Assembly (NCBI GenBank): GCA_000242935.3
Contig: CP007053.1
Span: 682,001-746,000, forward strand
Length of the DNA stretch: 64,000 bases
Reading direction: 5' to 3'
Source: Opitutaceae bacterium TAV5
GTDB taxonomy: Bacteria; Verrucomicrobiota; Verrucomicrobiia; Opitutales; Opitutaceae
The notes beneath the pieces are model-generated. The model searched no databases. It worked only from the letters and a program-made list of their open reading frames with translations, and was not told the DNA's origin. Positions 19,100-26,753 of the stretch are shown in pieces (positions within the stretch are counted from its first letter, which is position 1; every line of letters begins with the position of its first letter). A program made the position numbers and the translations under genes.

Positions 19100-19138
19100 A
19101 GGTCCGGAAGCAAAACCCCGTCACTGCACCCGCAGCCC

Positions 19139-19594
19139 ATGAAAACCATCCGCAACCTTCTCCTCGCTTCGTCGGTGCTTCTCGTCACGGCGGCGGCGTT
19201 TGCCGCCAGGCCGGTTCCCGGCCCCAAAGGCGGCCGCATCCTGACCACGGAAGCGCCCTGGGTGGAATTTTTCGTCGAAAAAGACCGCACCGTGGCGATC
19301 ACGTTTTACGACAAGGACTTCAAGCCGGTCGCTCCCGGCACGCAGGTCGTCAACGCCATCGCCGAAGCCGGCGCGGGCAAGGTGAAACTCGATTTCGGCA
19401 AAACCGCGTCCGGCTTCGTTTCCCGGCAACCGCTGCCGGAAGGCGACGGCTACACCGTGGTGGTGCAGATTCGCGATACCGCCGAAGCCAGACCGAAAAA
19501 CCACCGCGTACTGTTTCACGACGAGGTGTGCGGCGAATGCAAACGCGCCGAGTACGCCTGCCTGTGCGAGGAAACCGGCGGCCATCAACACTGA
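19139..19594 (+). CDS. Exported protein with Cys/His-rich C-terminus, metal-efflux operon
   Basis: A 151-residue protein with a signal peptide (MKTIRNLLLASSVLLV..., cleavage near AFAAR). The middle is a beta-sandwich-like domain. The tail contains four cysteines and terminal histidines (CGECKRAEYACLCEETGGHQH), a plausible metal-binding segment. It follows the previous small exported protein by 39 bp and is probably the last gene of the czc operon. I know no family name for it. Confidence 0.55.
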   Translation: MKTIRNLLLASSVLLVTAAAFAARPVPGPKGGRILTTEAPWVEFFVEKDRTVAITFYDKDFKPVAPGTQVVNAIAEAGAGKVKLDFGKTASGFVSRQPLPEGDGYTVVVQIRDTAEARPKNHRVLFHDEVCGECKRAEYACLCEETGGHQH

Positions 19595-19617
19595 CGCCAA
19601 CGTTCCGGAACATCCGG

Positions 19618-19680
19618 ATTTCTACACAAGGATCGCAAAGACCGCGAAGTTCCGGAACACCGGATCTTCGCGCTCCTTGA
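19618..19680. repeat. Nine-nt periodic inverted repeat, partly deleted
   Basis: The left part reads CACAAGGATCGCAAAGACCG with a step of 9 nt. The right part (GGATCTTCGCGCTCCTTG) is a shorter reverse complement. The element ends at the TTGACA that may serve as -35 box of the toxin-antitoxin operon. Confidence 0.55.
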
Positions 19681-19692
19681 CAGGTCTCCGTA

Positions 19693-19712
19693 TGTGCTAC
19701 ATGTGTAGCACA
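19693..19712. promoter_or_regulatory. Perfect palindrome, probable antitoxin operator
   Basis: TGTGCTACA and TGTAGCACA are perfect inverted repeats separated by 2 nt, and they abut the ATG of the RHH antitoxin gene. A TTGACA lies at 19677-19682. This fits an autoregulated toxin-antitoxin operon; binding is inferred. Confidence 0.65.
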
Positions 19713-20021
19713 ATGCCTGCGACCATCACGACAACTATTCGTCTGACTCCGGAAAGCAAGCGACGGCTTTCCCGTGCGGCGAAAGCCCGGGGGCTGAGCC
19801 TGAATCGATATTTTGTGACTGCGGCAGAGGAGGTTGCGGTCACGTCGCCGGTGTCCGGCCTTGGCCGGGAGCTGGAAAAGATGGCTATCGATGGCATGGC
19901 CCTGATTGCGCTGGATTCGATTCGTGCGCGTGCGAAAGCGGCCAAGGTGGCTCGCATGAGTGATGATGATATTGCGGCGGTCGTAAAAAGGGCGAGGCGG
20001 GAGCGTCGTCAGACAAAGTGA
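19713..20021 (+). CDS. Antitoxin, ribbon-helix-helix type
   Basis: A 102-residue protein whose first 45 residues (TTTIRLTPESKRRLSRAAKARGLSLN) match the ribbon-helix-helix pattern: a short beta strand followed by two helices, like CopG/DUF1778-type antitoxins. The C-terminal half is helical and charged and would wrap the toxin. ATG 19713 directly follows the operator palindrome, leaving almost no leader. It overlaps the PIN gene by 4 bp (GTGA). Base composition is visibly less GC-rich than the surroundings, suggesting acquisition. Confidence 0.75.
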   Translation: MPATITTTIRLTPESKRRLSRAAKARGLSLNRYFVTAAEEVAVTSPVSGLGRELEKMAIDGMALIALDSIRARAKAAKVARMSDDDIAAVVKRARRERRQTK

Positions 20022-20437
20022 AACCGGTAGTTCTGGATACCAGTGTTTTGATTTCGGGCCTGCTGAAATCACGGGGAGCTTCTGCGGTGCTTGTGGATGC
20101 ATTCTTTGCTGGACGCCTGCATCTGGCATGGAGTCGTGAGACATCGGCTGAGTATGCGGAAGTGATGGCGCGTGAGGAGTTCGGGATCGATCTCCGGGAG
20201 CGTGTGGCAGTCTTGCTGAAGCTGCGTTCATCTGGCGGCGAGGTTTCGCCTGAACCGGTGCCGGATGCTGATTGGCCGGATGCTGACGACCTGCCATTTG
20301 TAGCGGCAGCATTGGCTACGGAGGGCAAGGTTATCGTGACACACAATCCTCGTGATTTCGCTCCGGCGAAGGCGTTGGGGATAACGATCCTGAGCCCAGG
20401 TGAGGCACTGGAAAGGCTGCGGGACGGTGGACTCTGA
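20018..20437 (+). CDS. PIN-domain toxin (VapC-like ribonuclease)
   Basis: A 139-residue PIN-domain protein, presumed Mg-dependent endoribonuclease toxin. Acidic residues fit the active site: D7 in VVLDTSVLISG, E45 in SAEYAEV and the Asp cluster WPDADDLPFVAAA. It ends with the THNPRDF motif of the COG1569 PIN subgroup. It starts with GTG inside the antitoxin stop codon, the usual translational coupling. Target RNA is unknown. Confidence 0.82.
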   Translation: MKPVVLDTSVLISGLLKSRGASAVLVDAFFAGRLHLAWSRETSAEYAEVMAREEFGIDLRERVAVLLKLRSSGGEVSPEPVPDADWPDADDLPFVAAALATEGKVIVTHNPRDFAPAKALGITILSPGEALERLRDGGL

Positions 20438-20519
20438 AACCGGGTGCTCTCGCCCAGGCGAGGATACTGCGCTTTACGGAGTCGGGGATGGATGATGAGG
20501 GGTTTGCCGGTCGGGGTGA

Positions 20520-20735
20520 TTCGCTGCCAAGCGAACGGCGCAAGGGGTGATCGATTGGCATGCGTTCAGGACGACGTTTGCGACTCTCGGCGCGGTGGCG
20601 GGCATCAGTCTGCGCAGTACGCAGGAAATATTGGGGCATTCGACGCCTGATCTGACGGCGCGTGCTTACATGGATCGCCAGGCGGTGGAATTGGGCCGGG
20701 AGGCGGGGAAGTTGCCTTGGTTCGGGAATATGAAT
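20520..20735 (+). pseudogene. Remnant of a tyrosine integrase, C-terminal end only
   Basis: The reading frame after an in-frame TGA at 20517 encodes the last part of a phage-type tyrosine recombinase: HAFR (the His-x-x-Arg box), ILGHSTPDLTA and a YMDR with the expected nucleophile Tyr. The catalytic N-terminal two-thirds is missing. It lies 160 bp from tRNA-Val, a usual integration target, so it is probably the scar of a lost island. Any longer protein running into the tRNA gene is an artefact. Confidence 0.65.
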
Positions 20736-20865
20736 GAACCAAATTCCAACACACTCCAGAGCTCACCTGCCGCATCGGCTTCCCGAGGGGAAAGCGGAGT
20801 GTGCAGGCCTTGGCAGATCGTAATTCAAGAGTTGATACAGAGTTTTCAAGTGATTGAAAACCAAC

Positions 20866-20889
20866 AAAAAACCTCCGGTTTTCCGGAGG
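20866..20889 (-). terminator. Terminator of tRNA-Val
   Basis: Read on the - strand, stem CCTCCGG / CCGGAGG with an AAAA loop is followed by six T. It begins six bases after the tRNA 3' end. Confidence 0.9.
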
Positions 20890-20895
20890 CTGAAC

Positions 20896-20972
20896 TGGTG
20901 GACGCCACAGGACTCGAACCTGTGACCCCATCCGTGTGAAGGATGTGCTCTAACCAACTGAGCTAGGCGTCC
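20896..20972 (-). tRNA. tRNA-Val (anticodon CAC)
   Basis: A cloverleaf of 74 nt plus encoded CCA on the - strand. The acceptor stem is GGACGCC / GGCGTCC with discriminator A. The D-arm contains AGCTCAGTTGGTTAGAGC, and the T-arm contains GGTTCGAGTCC. The anticodon stem CATCC / GGATG encloses the loop TTCACAC, giving anticodon CAC, which reads GUG. It has its own terminator. Confidence 0.95.
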
Positions 20973-21129
20973 GTCGTTTGCCGGTCCTTGACCGGGAAAG
21001 AGCGCCGAACGTGGCGAGCCCCCTTGCCCGAATCAACACCGTTTTCACCCTCCGCGGTAAAATTGTGGGCAACATTGTGAATAACTTTTGCCCGAAACAA
21101 CCCGTTTACAGAGGGAGTTTTCTTGACCC

Positions 21130-21166
21130 TGGGGGTGAAAATGGGGCGAAATGGGGCATATTGGGA
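21130..21166. promoter_or_regulatory. MraZ operator: TGGGN direct repeats
   Basis: TGGGG at 21130 and 21142, TGGGG at 21152 and TGGGA at 21162; the last three are spaced by exactly 10 bp (TGGGN-N5). This is the spacing known for MraZ binding upstream of mraZ in E. coli. The site lies 22 bp before the mraZ start, so MraZ probably represses the dcw cluster here. Confidence 0.8.
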
Positions 21167-21188
21167 GGCATTCGTGCCACCACTCCAC

Positions 21189-21641
21189 ATGGCAACCTTG
21201 GGCAAACCGTTCTACACCGGCCTTCACAGGCACACGCTGGACGACAAGAATCGCATCACGATTCCGTCGGCGTGGCGGTCTGCCCACGCGGATGGAGACA
21301 CCTTCCTCGCCACCCCGCATCCCGACGGCTACATCGCCGTTCTCCCGCCCGCCGAAGTCGAGAAGCTCCACGCCAAGATCGCCGCCATGGCGCTGACCGA
21401 CCGCGATGCGCAGGACGTCGCCGCGCGCTTCTTCGCCGCCACCCACGCCTTCACGTTCGACAAGCAGGGCCGCATCGCCCTCACCGACGAACTCCGCGCC
21501 CACGCCGGCATCGCCAAGGACGGTGTCCTCGTCGGCTCGCTGACCAAGTTCAACATCTACAGCCCCGAGCGCTGGACCAGGGTCGAGCAGCGCACTGCCG
21601 GGGAAAACATGGGCGACCTCATGCGCCGCATCGGCATCTGA
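21189..21641 (+). CDS. mraZ: Transcriptional regulator MraZ
   Basis: A 150-residue protein with two SpoVT/AbrB-like half-sites: [14 protein letters not shown] in the first and [14 protein letters not shown] in the second. It is a DNA-binding regulator that forms rings and controls the dcw cluster from its first position. ATG 21189 ([11 protein letters not shown]) was chosen because it follows the operator repeats; the upstream in-frame extension would be encoded by the operator itself. Confidence 0.93.
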   Translation: MATLGKPFYTGLHRHTLDDKNRITIPSAWRSAHADGDTFLATPHPDGYIAVLPPAEVEKLHAKIAAMALTDRDAQDVAARFFAATHAFTFDKQGRIALTDELRAHAGIAKDGVLVGSLTKFNIYSPERWTRVEQRTAGENMGDLMRRIGI

Positions 21642-21669
21642 TCCGCCTCCCCTTCCCGAGCGCCCCCCG

Positions 21670-22647
21670 ATGACCGCCACCGAAACCATGTCCGAGCCCG
21701 CCCACATTCCCGTCCTCCTGCAGCCCGTGCTCGAGCTCCTCGCTCCGTATGCGGACGGGCGTTACCTGGACTGCACCTTCGGCGGCGGCGGCCATACCCG
21801 CGCGCTCCTCGACGCCGCCCCGCGCACCCGTATCGTCGCGCTCGATCGCGATCCCGCCGCGCTCCCCCGCGCCGCCGCGCTGCGCGAGGAATTCGGCTCC
21901 GGCCGTTTCGAGCTCATCGACCGCGATTTCGGCCGCCTCGGCGAACTCGCCCGCGAACACCCCGCTCTCGTCGCCATCCGCGAGGGCAAGGGCTTCGACG
22001 GCATCCTCTTCGACCTCGGCGTCTCCTCTTTCCAGCTCGACGACACCGCGCGCGGTTTTTCCTTCCGCAACGACGCCCCCGCCGACATGCGCATGGATCC
22101 CCGCTCCGGCGTCCCCGCCTCGCTCTGGCTCGAGACGGCCACCGACGAGATGCTCTTCCGCGCCATCCGCGACTACGGAGAAGAGCGCCATGCCTCCCGC
22201 GTCGTCCGCGCCATCAAGGAAGCCCGCGGCACCGGCGCCCTCGCCCGCACCGCCTCGCTCGCCGGGCTCATTGCCGCCGCCATCCCGGCGCGCGACCGTT
22301 TTGCCTCGAAAATCCATCCGGCCACCCGCTCCTTCCAGGGCATCCGCATCGCCGTCAACGACGAACTCGGCGCCCTCGAACGCGCCCTGCCCGCCGCCTT
22401 CGGGCTGCTCCGCTCCGGCGGCGTCCTCGCCGTCATCAGCTTCCACTCGCTCGAGGACCGTCCCGTCAAGCAGGCCTTCCGCCGGCTCTGCGGCCAGCCC
22501 GAAAGCCAGGAAGACCACCGCCCGGCCGATCTTCGCGAGAAGGCCGCCGAGCCGCTCACCCGCAAACCCGTAACCCCCGACGACGCCGAACTCGCCGCCA
22601 ATCCCCGCGCCCGTTCCGCCAAGCTCCGCGCCATCCGCAAACTCTGA
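21670..22647 (+). CDS. rsmH: 16S rRNA m4C1402 methyltransferase RsmH (MraW)
   Basis: A 325-residue SAM-dependent methyltransferase for the N4 position of C1402 in 16S rRNA. The SAM-binding stretch is [15 protein letters not shown] near residue 35. The family motifs [42 protein letters not shown] and [14 protein letters not shown] are all present. It is the second gene of the dcw cluster, 28 bp after mraZ. Confidence 0.97.
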   Translation: MTATETMSEPAHIPVLLQPVLELLAPYADGRYLDCTFGGGGHTRALLDAAPRTRIVALDRDPAALPRAAALREEFGSGRFELIDRDFGRLGELAREHPALVAIREGKGFDGILFDLGVSSFQLDDTARGFSFRNDAPADMRMDPRSGVPASLWLETATDEMLFRAIRDYGEERHASRVVRAIKEARGTGALARTASLAGLIAAAIPARDRFASKIHPATRSFQGIRIAVNDELGALERALPAAFGLLRSGGVLAVISFHSLEDRPVKQAFRRLCGQPESQEDHRPADLREKAAEPLTRKPVTPDDAELAANPRARSAKLRAIRKL

Positions 22648-22679
22648 CCGCTCCATCCTCCGCAATCCGCATTTCCACC

Positions 22680-23147
22680 ATGCACCTCTCCGGCAAAAAC
22701 GCATTCATCAACCAGCTCCTCGTGGGGATGCTGGTGGTGTTCGTGCTGGGCGGCAGCGCCGGTCTCGGCGCCGTGTGGCTGCGTCACCAGATTTCCCTCA
22801 CAGCCCGCGCCACGCTCGAACTCGAACAGAAACTCGCCCGCGTCGAACGCCGCCTCGCGGAAACCAACACCTTCGTCGCCGCCGAGCAGTCGCCCGACAC
22901 CCTCGAGCGCCGCAACCGCGACATGCGTCTGGGCCTCGCCCTCCCGCGCCGTGAAAACGTCCATCACGTCACCGAGCCCGTCGAGGAGCGCCTCGCCACC
23001 CGGCGCAACGGCGAGCTCTTCAAAGGCGACCGCGTCGTCCCCGCCGCCGGCGCCGCATCCCTGCGGTTCGCACCCGCCGACACCGCGAGTTTCTACATCG
23101 ACACCACCCGCACCGGAGGCGGCACCACGCCCGCGCGCCGTCAATGA
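22680..23147 (+). CDS. ftsL: FtsL-like cell-division protein
   Basis: A 155-residue bitopic protein: a short cytoplasmic N-terminus, one transmembrane helix (about 12-33) and a periplasmic coiled coil rich in Leu, Glu and Arg (about 40-80). The tail is longer than usual. Sequence similarity to FtsL is always weak, and the call rests on topology and on the position between rsmH and ftsI. It overlaps ftsI by 4 bp. The start is preceded by two 7-nt CCGCANT repeats (22660-22673). Confidence 0.7.
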   Translation: MHLSGKNAFINQLLVGMLVVFVLGGSAGLGAVWLRHQISLTARATLELEQKLARVERRLAETNTFVAAEQSPDTLERRNRDMRLGLALPRRENVHHVTEPVEERLATRRNGELFKGDRVVPAAGAASLRFAPADTASFYIDTTRTGGGTTPARRQ

Positions 23148-25066
23148 CCTCCCGCGGTTTCGCCAGCAACTACCGCATCGCTCTCGTGGCCGGCGTAGTC
23201 GTCGCCGCGTTCACCGGCATTGGCTGGCGCCTAGCCGATCTCCACGTTTTCAACCGCGAGCACTACGCGTCCCAGCTCGACCGGGCCCGCCGCAAGATCG
23301 AGACGCAGCCCGCCCGCCGCGGCGACATCCTCGCCCGCTCCTCGCTCGATGTCCGTGGCAACGTCCTCGCCACCTCCCGCACCCTGATCCACCTCGGCGT
23401 CGATCCCCAGATGGTGCGCGAGGAGGATCGCCCCGCCCGCGCCGAACTCGCCCGGCTCCTCGGCCTGCCTCTCTCCGAAATCAACCGTATCATGGACACC
23501 AGGACGCGCCCCGCTCCCGGCAGCGCCGCGTCCGTGACATCCGCCGCCACCGCCCGCCGCATCCCCGAGCCCACCGCCGAGGAAACCGACAGCGACGACA
23601 TCGCTCCCGACACCGGCGCCCGCCTCATCCGCTGGGCCAAACTCAGCGACACCGTCGAGGAATCCGCCTACACCGAAATCCTCAAGCTCGGCATCCGCGG
23701 CGTGTATGGCAACCGCACCTACATCCGCGCCTACCCGCAGCGCTCGCTCGCCGCCCACCTCATCGGCTACATCAACCGGGAAGGCATTCCCTCCGGCGGC
23801 GTCGAGGCCTGGGCCGATTTTTACCTGCGCGGCCAGGACGGCTGGCGCGAATCCGAAAAAGACGGGCTCCGCCGCGAACTCGCCCAGTTCCGCACCCGCG
23901 AAGTGCCCCCCTGCGACGGCTACAACGTCGTCCTCACCATCGACACCGTCATCCAGCACATGGTCGAGCAGGAGATGGAAAACCTCGTCGCCACCTTCCG
24001 CCCCGAAAAAGCCACCATCATCGTCAGCGAACCCGGCACCGGCTACCTCCTCGCGCTCGCCAACTACCCCACCTTCGATCTCAACGACTACGCCCGCGCT
24101 CCGCTTGAGGTGCAGCGCAACGTCGCCGCCACCGACCTCGTCGAGCCCGGTTCCACCTTCAAGATCGTCGCCGCCTCCGCCGCGCTCAACGAGGGCCTCG
24201 TCTCGCCCGACACCCGCTTCAACTGCGCCGCCGACACCGTCCTCTATCGTGGCAAACCCCGCCGCCTCATGCGCGACGACCACCCTTTCCCGCAGCCCCT
24301 CTCCGTCACCGAAATCATCGCCCACTCCAGCAACCGCGGCGCCGCGCTCCTCGGCATGACCGTCGGCGACCAGAAATTCTACGACTACGCCCGCGCCTTC
24401 GGTTTCGGCGAAAAAAGCGGCTTTCCCCTCGGCTATGAGGAAGGCGGCATCTTCGCCCCGCCCGCCCGCTGGAGCGACATCGACATGACCCGCATCCCCG
24501 CCGGCTACTCCATCGCCGCCACCCCGCTCCAGATCCACTACGCCATGGCCGCCATCGCCAACGGCGGCAACCTGATGGTCCCCGGCATCATTCGCGAGGT
24601 GCAGGATTTCAGCGTCGACACGAAGCGGGGCAACGAAATCGCCAACTACACCTTCGCCCCGAAAGTCCGCCGCACCGTCATCACCCCGCGCACCGCCGCC
24701 ATCATGCGCGACCTGCTCCAGCGCGTCGCCTCCGACGAAGGCACCGCCAGGGCCGCCGTCATCCCCGACTTCGAGGTCGCCGGCAAGACCGGCACCGCGC
24801 AGAAGCTCATCAACGGCCGCTACTCCACGCGCAACCACGTCGGCTCCTTCGTCGGCTTCTTCCCCGCCAGCCGCCCCCGCGTCGTCATCTCCGTGATCGT
24901 CGACGACGGCCACCCCGCCAACGGGCGCCCCGGCTACGGCGCCGTCGTCGCCATCCCCAGCTTCAAACGGATCGGGGAACAACTGATCCAGTATCTCGAC
25001 ATCAAACCCGTCCGCAGCACCGCCGCCGGCGGGCTGCTCGCCCGCCAGGAAAACAGCTACCGATGA
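23144..25066 (+). CDS. ftsI: Division-specific peptidoglycan transpeptidase FtsI (PBP3)
   Basis: A 640-residue class B penicillin-binding protein: one N-terminal transmembrane helix, a PBP dimerisation domain (about 55-260) and a transpeptidase domain (about 290-610). The active-site motifs are STFK (S337, K340), SSN in AHSSNRGA and KTG at about 548-550. It cross-links septal peptidoglycan in the divisome with FtsW. Starts and ends overlap the neighbours by 4 bp (ATGA). About 35 residues rich in Ala, Arg and Glu (about 120-160) form a low-complexity loop. Confidence 0.95.
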   Translation: MTSRGFASNYRIALVAGVVVAAFTGIGWRLADLHVFNREHYASQLDRARRKIETQPARRGDILARSSLDVRGNVLATSRTLIHLGVDPQMVREEDRPARAELARLLGLPLSEINRIMDTRTRPAPGSAASVTSAATARRIPEPTAEETDSDDIAPDTGARLIRWAKLSDTVEESAYTEILKLGIRGVYGNRTYIRAYPQRSLAAHLIGYINREGIPSGGVEAWADFYLRGQDGWRESEKDGLRRELAQFRTREVPPCDGYNVVLTIDTVIQHMVEQEMENLVATFRPEKATIIVSEPGTGYLLALANYPTFDLNDYARAPLEVQRNVAATDLVEPGSTFKIVAASAALNEGLVSPDTRFNCAADTVLYRGKPRRLMRDDHPFPQPLSVTEIIAHSSNRGAALLGMTVGDQKFYDYARAFGFGEKSGFPLGYEEGGIFAPPARWSDIDMTRIPAGYSIAATPLQIHYAMAAIANGGNLMVPGIIREVQDFSVDTKRGNEIANYTFAPKVRRTVITPRTAAIMRDLLQRVASDEGTARAAVIPDFEVAGKTGTAQKLINGRYSTRNHVGSFVGFFPASRPRVVISVIVDDGHPANGRPGYGAVVAIPSFKRIGEQLIQYLDIKPVRSTAAGGLLARQENSYR

Positions 25067-26712
25067 TCGGCTATCTCACGCAAAACCACTCCCTCATCCA
25101 CGCCTTCGCCAACGGTCTGGCCGACGTCGCCGCGCCTGTCTCCGCCCGCATCGGCCGCCCGGCGCGCCGCGCCGCCCGTCCCCCCCGCCGCCGCCCGTCC
25201 GACAAAGTTTCCCAACGCGTATTCCAAATGGCACCACAACTCGCCGATCTCTTTCCCGCAGGTGAAGTCCTCGCCGTCCGCGGCGATCTCCACCGGCCCA
25301 TCTCGGGGCTCGTCATGGACAGCCGCCGCGTTGTCCCCGGCAACGTCTTTTTCGCCCTGCCCGGCCTCCGCACCGACGGCGCGGCCTTTGTCAACGAAGC
25401 CGTCGCGCGCGGCGCCGTCGCCATCGTCGGCACGCAGATCCCCTCGGTGACTCCCGCCAAGGTCACCTTCGTGCAGGTCGCCGACCCGCGCGCCACCCTC
25501 GCCCGCGTCGCCCGCCGCTACTACAAGGCGCCCGACACCGATCTCGAGGTCGTCGGCATCACCGGCACCAACGGCAAGACCACCGTCGCCTACCTCACGA
25601 AGCACTTCATGGAGGAGCACCGCCGCGTCGGCCTGCTCAGCACCGTCAACTACGACCTCGGCGCCCGCACCGTCCCCTCCTTCAAGACCACGCCCGAGGC
25701 GCTCGATATCTACGGCATGCTCGCCCAGATCCGCGACGCCGGCTGCCGCGAGGCCGTCATGGAAGTCAGCTCGCACGGCATCGCGCAAAACCGCGTCCTC
25801 GACCTTTCGCTCGCCGCCGCCGTATTCACCAACCTGACACGCGACCACCTCGATTACCACAAGACCCTCGAGGACTATTTCGAGGTCAAGACCCGTCTCT
25901 TCACCGCCGGGCCCGGCAAGGCCCCGCGCGTCGCCGTCATCAACCTCGACGACGAACACGGCCGCGCCCTCCTCGCCCGCATTCCCGCCCATGTGAAGGT
26001 GGTCACATACGGCGAGCACCCCGACGCGCAGGTCCGCGCCACCGAGGTCAACCTCGGCTTCCGCGAATCCACCTTCCGCATCCACTGGCCCGAGGGCTCC
26101 GCCGTCGTGCGCTCGCCGCTCATCGGCCGCTACAATGTCAGCAACGTGCTCGCCGCCGCCGCCAGCGTTTACGGGCTCGGCCGCGACCCGCAGAAATTCC
26201 TCCCTCGCCTCGCCTGCTTCCCCGGCGTCCCCGGCCGCATGGAGCGCATCGAATCCGGCCAGCCGTGGAACGTCCTCGTCGACTACGCGCACACCGACGA
26301 CGCCCTCCGCAACGCCCTCGGCATGCTCCGCGCCATCACGCCCGGCCGGCTCCTCGTCGTCTTCGGCTGCGGCGGCAACCGCGACCGCACCAAACGCCCG
26401 CTCATGACGAGCGCCGTGCAGGAGCACGCCGATTTTGCCTTCGCCACCGCCGACAACCCCCGCAACGAGCCACTCCAGCAGATCTTCGCCGACATGAAAG
26501 CCGGCGTCACCGATCCGCGCAAACTCACCTGGATCGAGGATCGCCGCCGCGCCATCAGCCTCGCGCTCGACATGGCCAAGCCCGGCGACTGCCTCCTCAT
26601 CGCCGGCAAAGGCCACGAGACGTATCAGGAATTTGCCGACACCGTCACTCCCTTCGACGACCGCCAGGTCGTCCGCGAACTCATCGCGATCAAACGCTTC
26701 GCCCAGACCTGA
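25063..26712 (+). CDS. murE: UDP-MurNAc-tripeptide ligase MurE (meso-diaminopimelate-adding)
   Basis: A 549-residue cytoplasmic Mur ligase. The ATP loop is ITGTNGKTTVA, and the family residues SSHGIAQNR and NLTRDHLDYH are visible. The DNPRNEP motif is the signature of meso-DAP rather than lysine addition, so the wall is A1-gamma type. Start 25063 overlaps ftsI by ATGA and gives a 55-residue Arg-rich N-terminal extension; an ATG at 25228 (MAPQLADLF) would give the usual length and may be the true start. Confidence 0.94.
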   Translation: MIGYLTQNHSLIHAFANGLADVAAPVSARIGRPARRAARPPRRRPSDKVSQRVFQMAPQLADLFPAGEVLAVRGDLHRPISGLVMDSRRVVPGNVFFALPGLRTDGAAFVNEAVARGAVAIVGTQIPSVTPAKVTFVQVADPRATLARVARRYYKAPDTDLEVVGITGTNGKTTVAYLTKHFMEEHRRVGLLSTVNYDLGARTVPSFKTTPEALDIYGMLAQIRDAGCREAVMEVSSHGIAQNRVLDLSLAAAVFTNLTRDHLDYHKTLEDYFEVKTRLFTAGPGKAPRVAVINLDDEHGRALLARIPAHVKVVTYGEHPDAQVRATEVNLGFRESTFRIHWPEGSAVVRSPLIGRYNVSNVLAAAASVYGLGRDPQKFLPRLACFPGVPGRMERIESGQPWNVLVDYAHTDDALRNALGMLRAITPGRLLVVFGCGGNRDRTKRPLMTSAVQEHADFAFATADNPRNEPLQQIFADMKAGVTDPRKLTWIEDRRRAISLALDMAKPGDCLLIAGKGHETYQEFADTVTPFDDRQVVRELIAIKRFAQT

Positions 26713-26753
26713 AAACGCCGGACCGCTCTCCGTCCGGTCCACACCCGCCGCCC

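Noticed and set aside
20547-20939. A 130-residue protein running from the integrase remnant into the tRNA
   Set aside because: The end (ATGLEPVTPS) is a known artefact of translating the opposite strand of a tRNA gene; only the first 60 or so residues are of integrase origin.
21076-21084. TTATTCACA, a DnaA-box-like nonamer upstream of mraZ
   Set aside because: A single match to TTATNCACA is expected about once or twice by chance in 64 kb, and there is no cluster of boxes.
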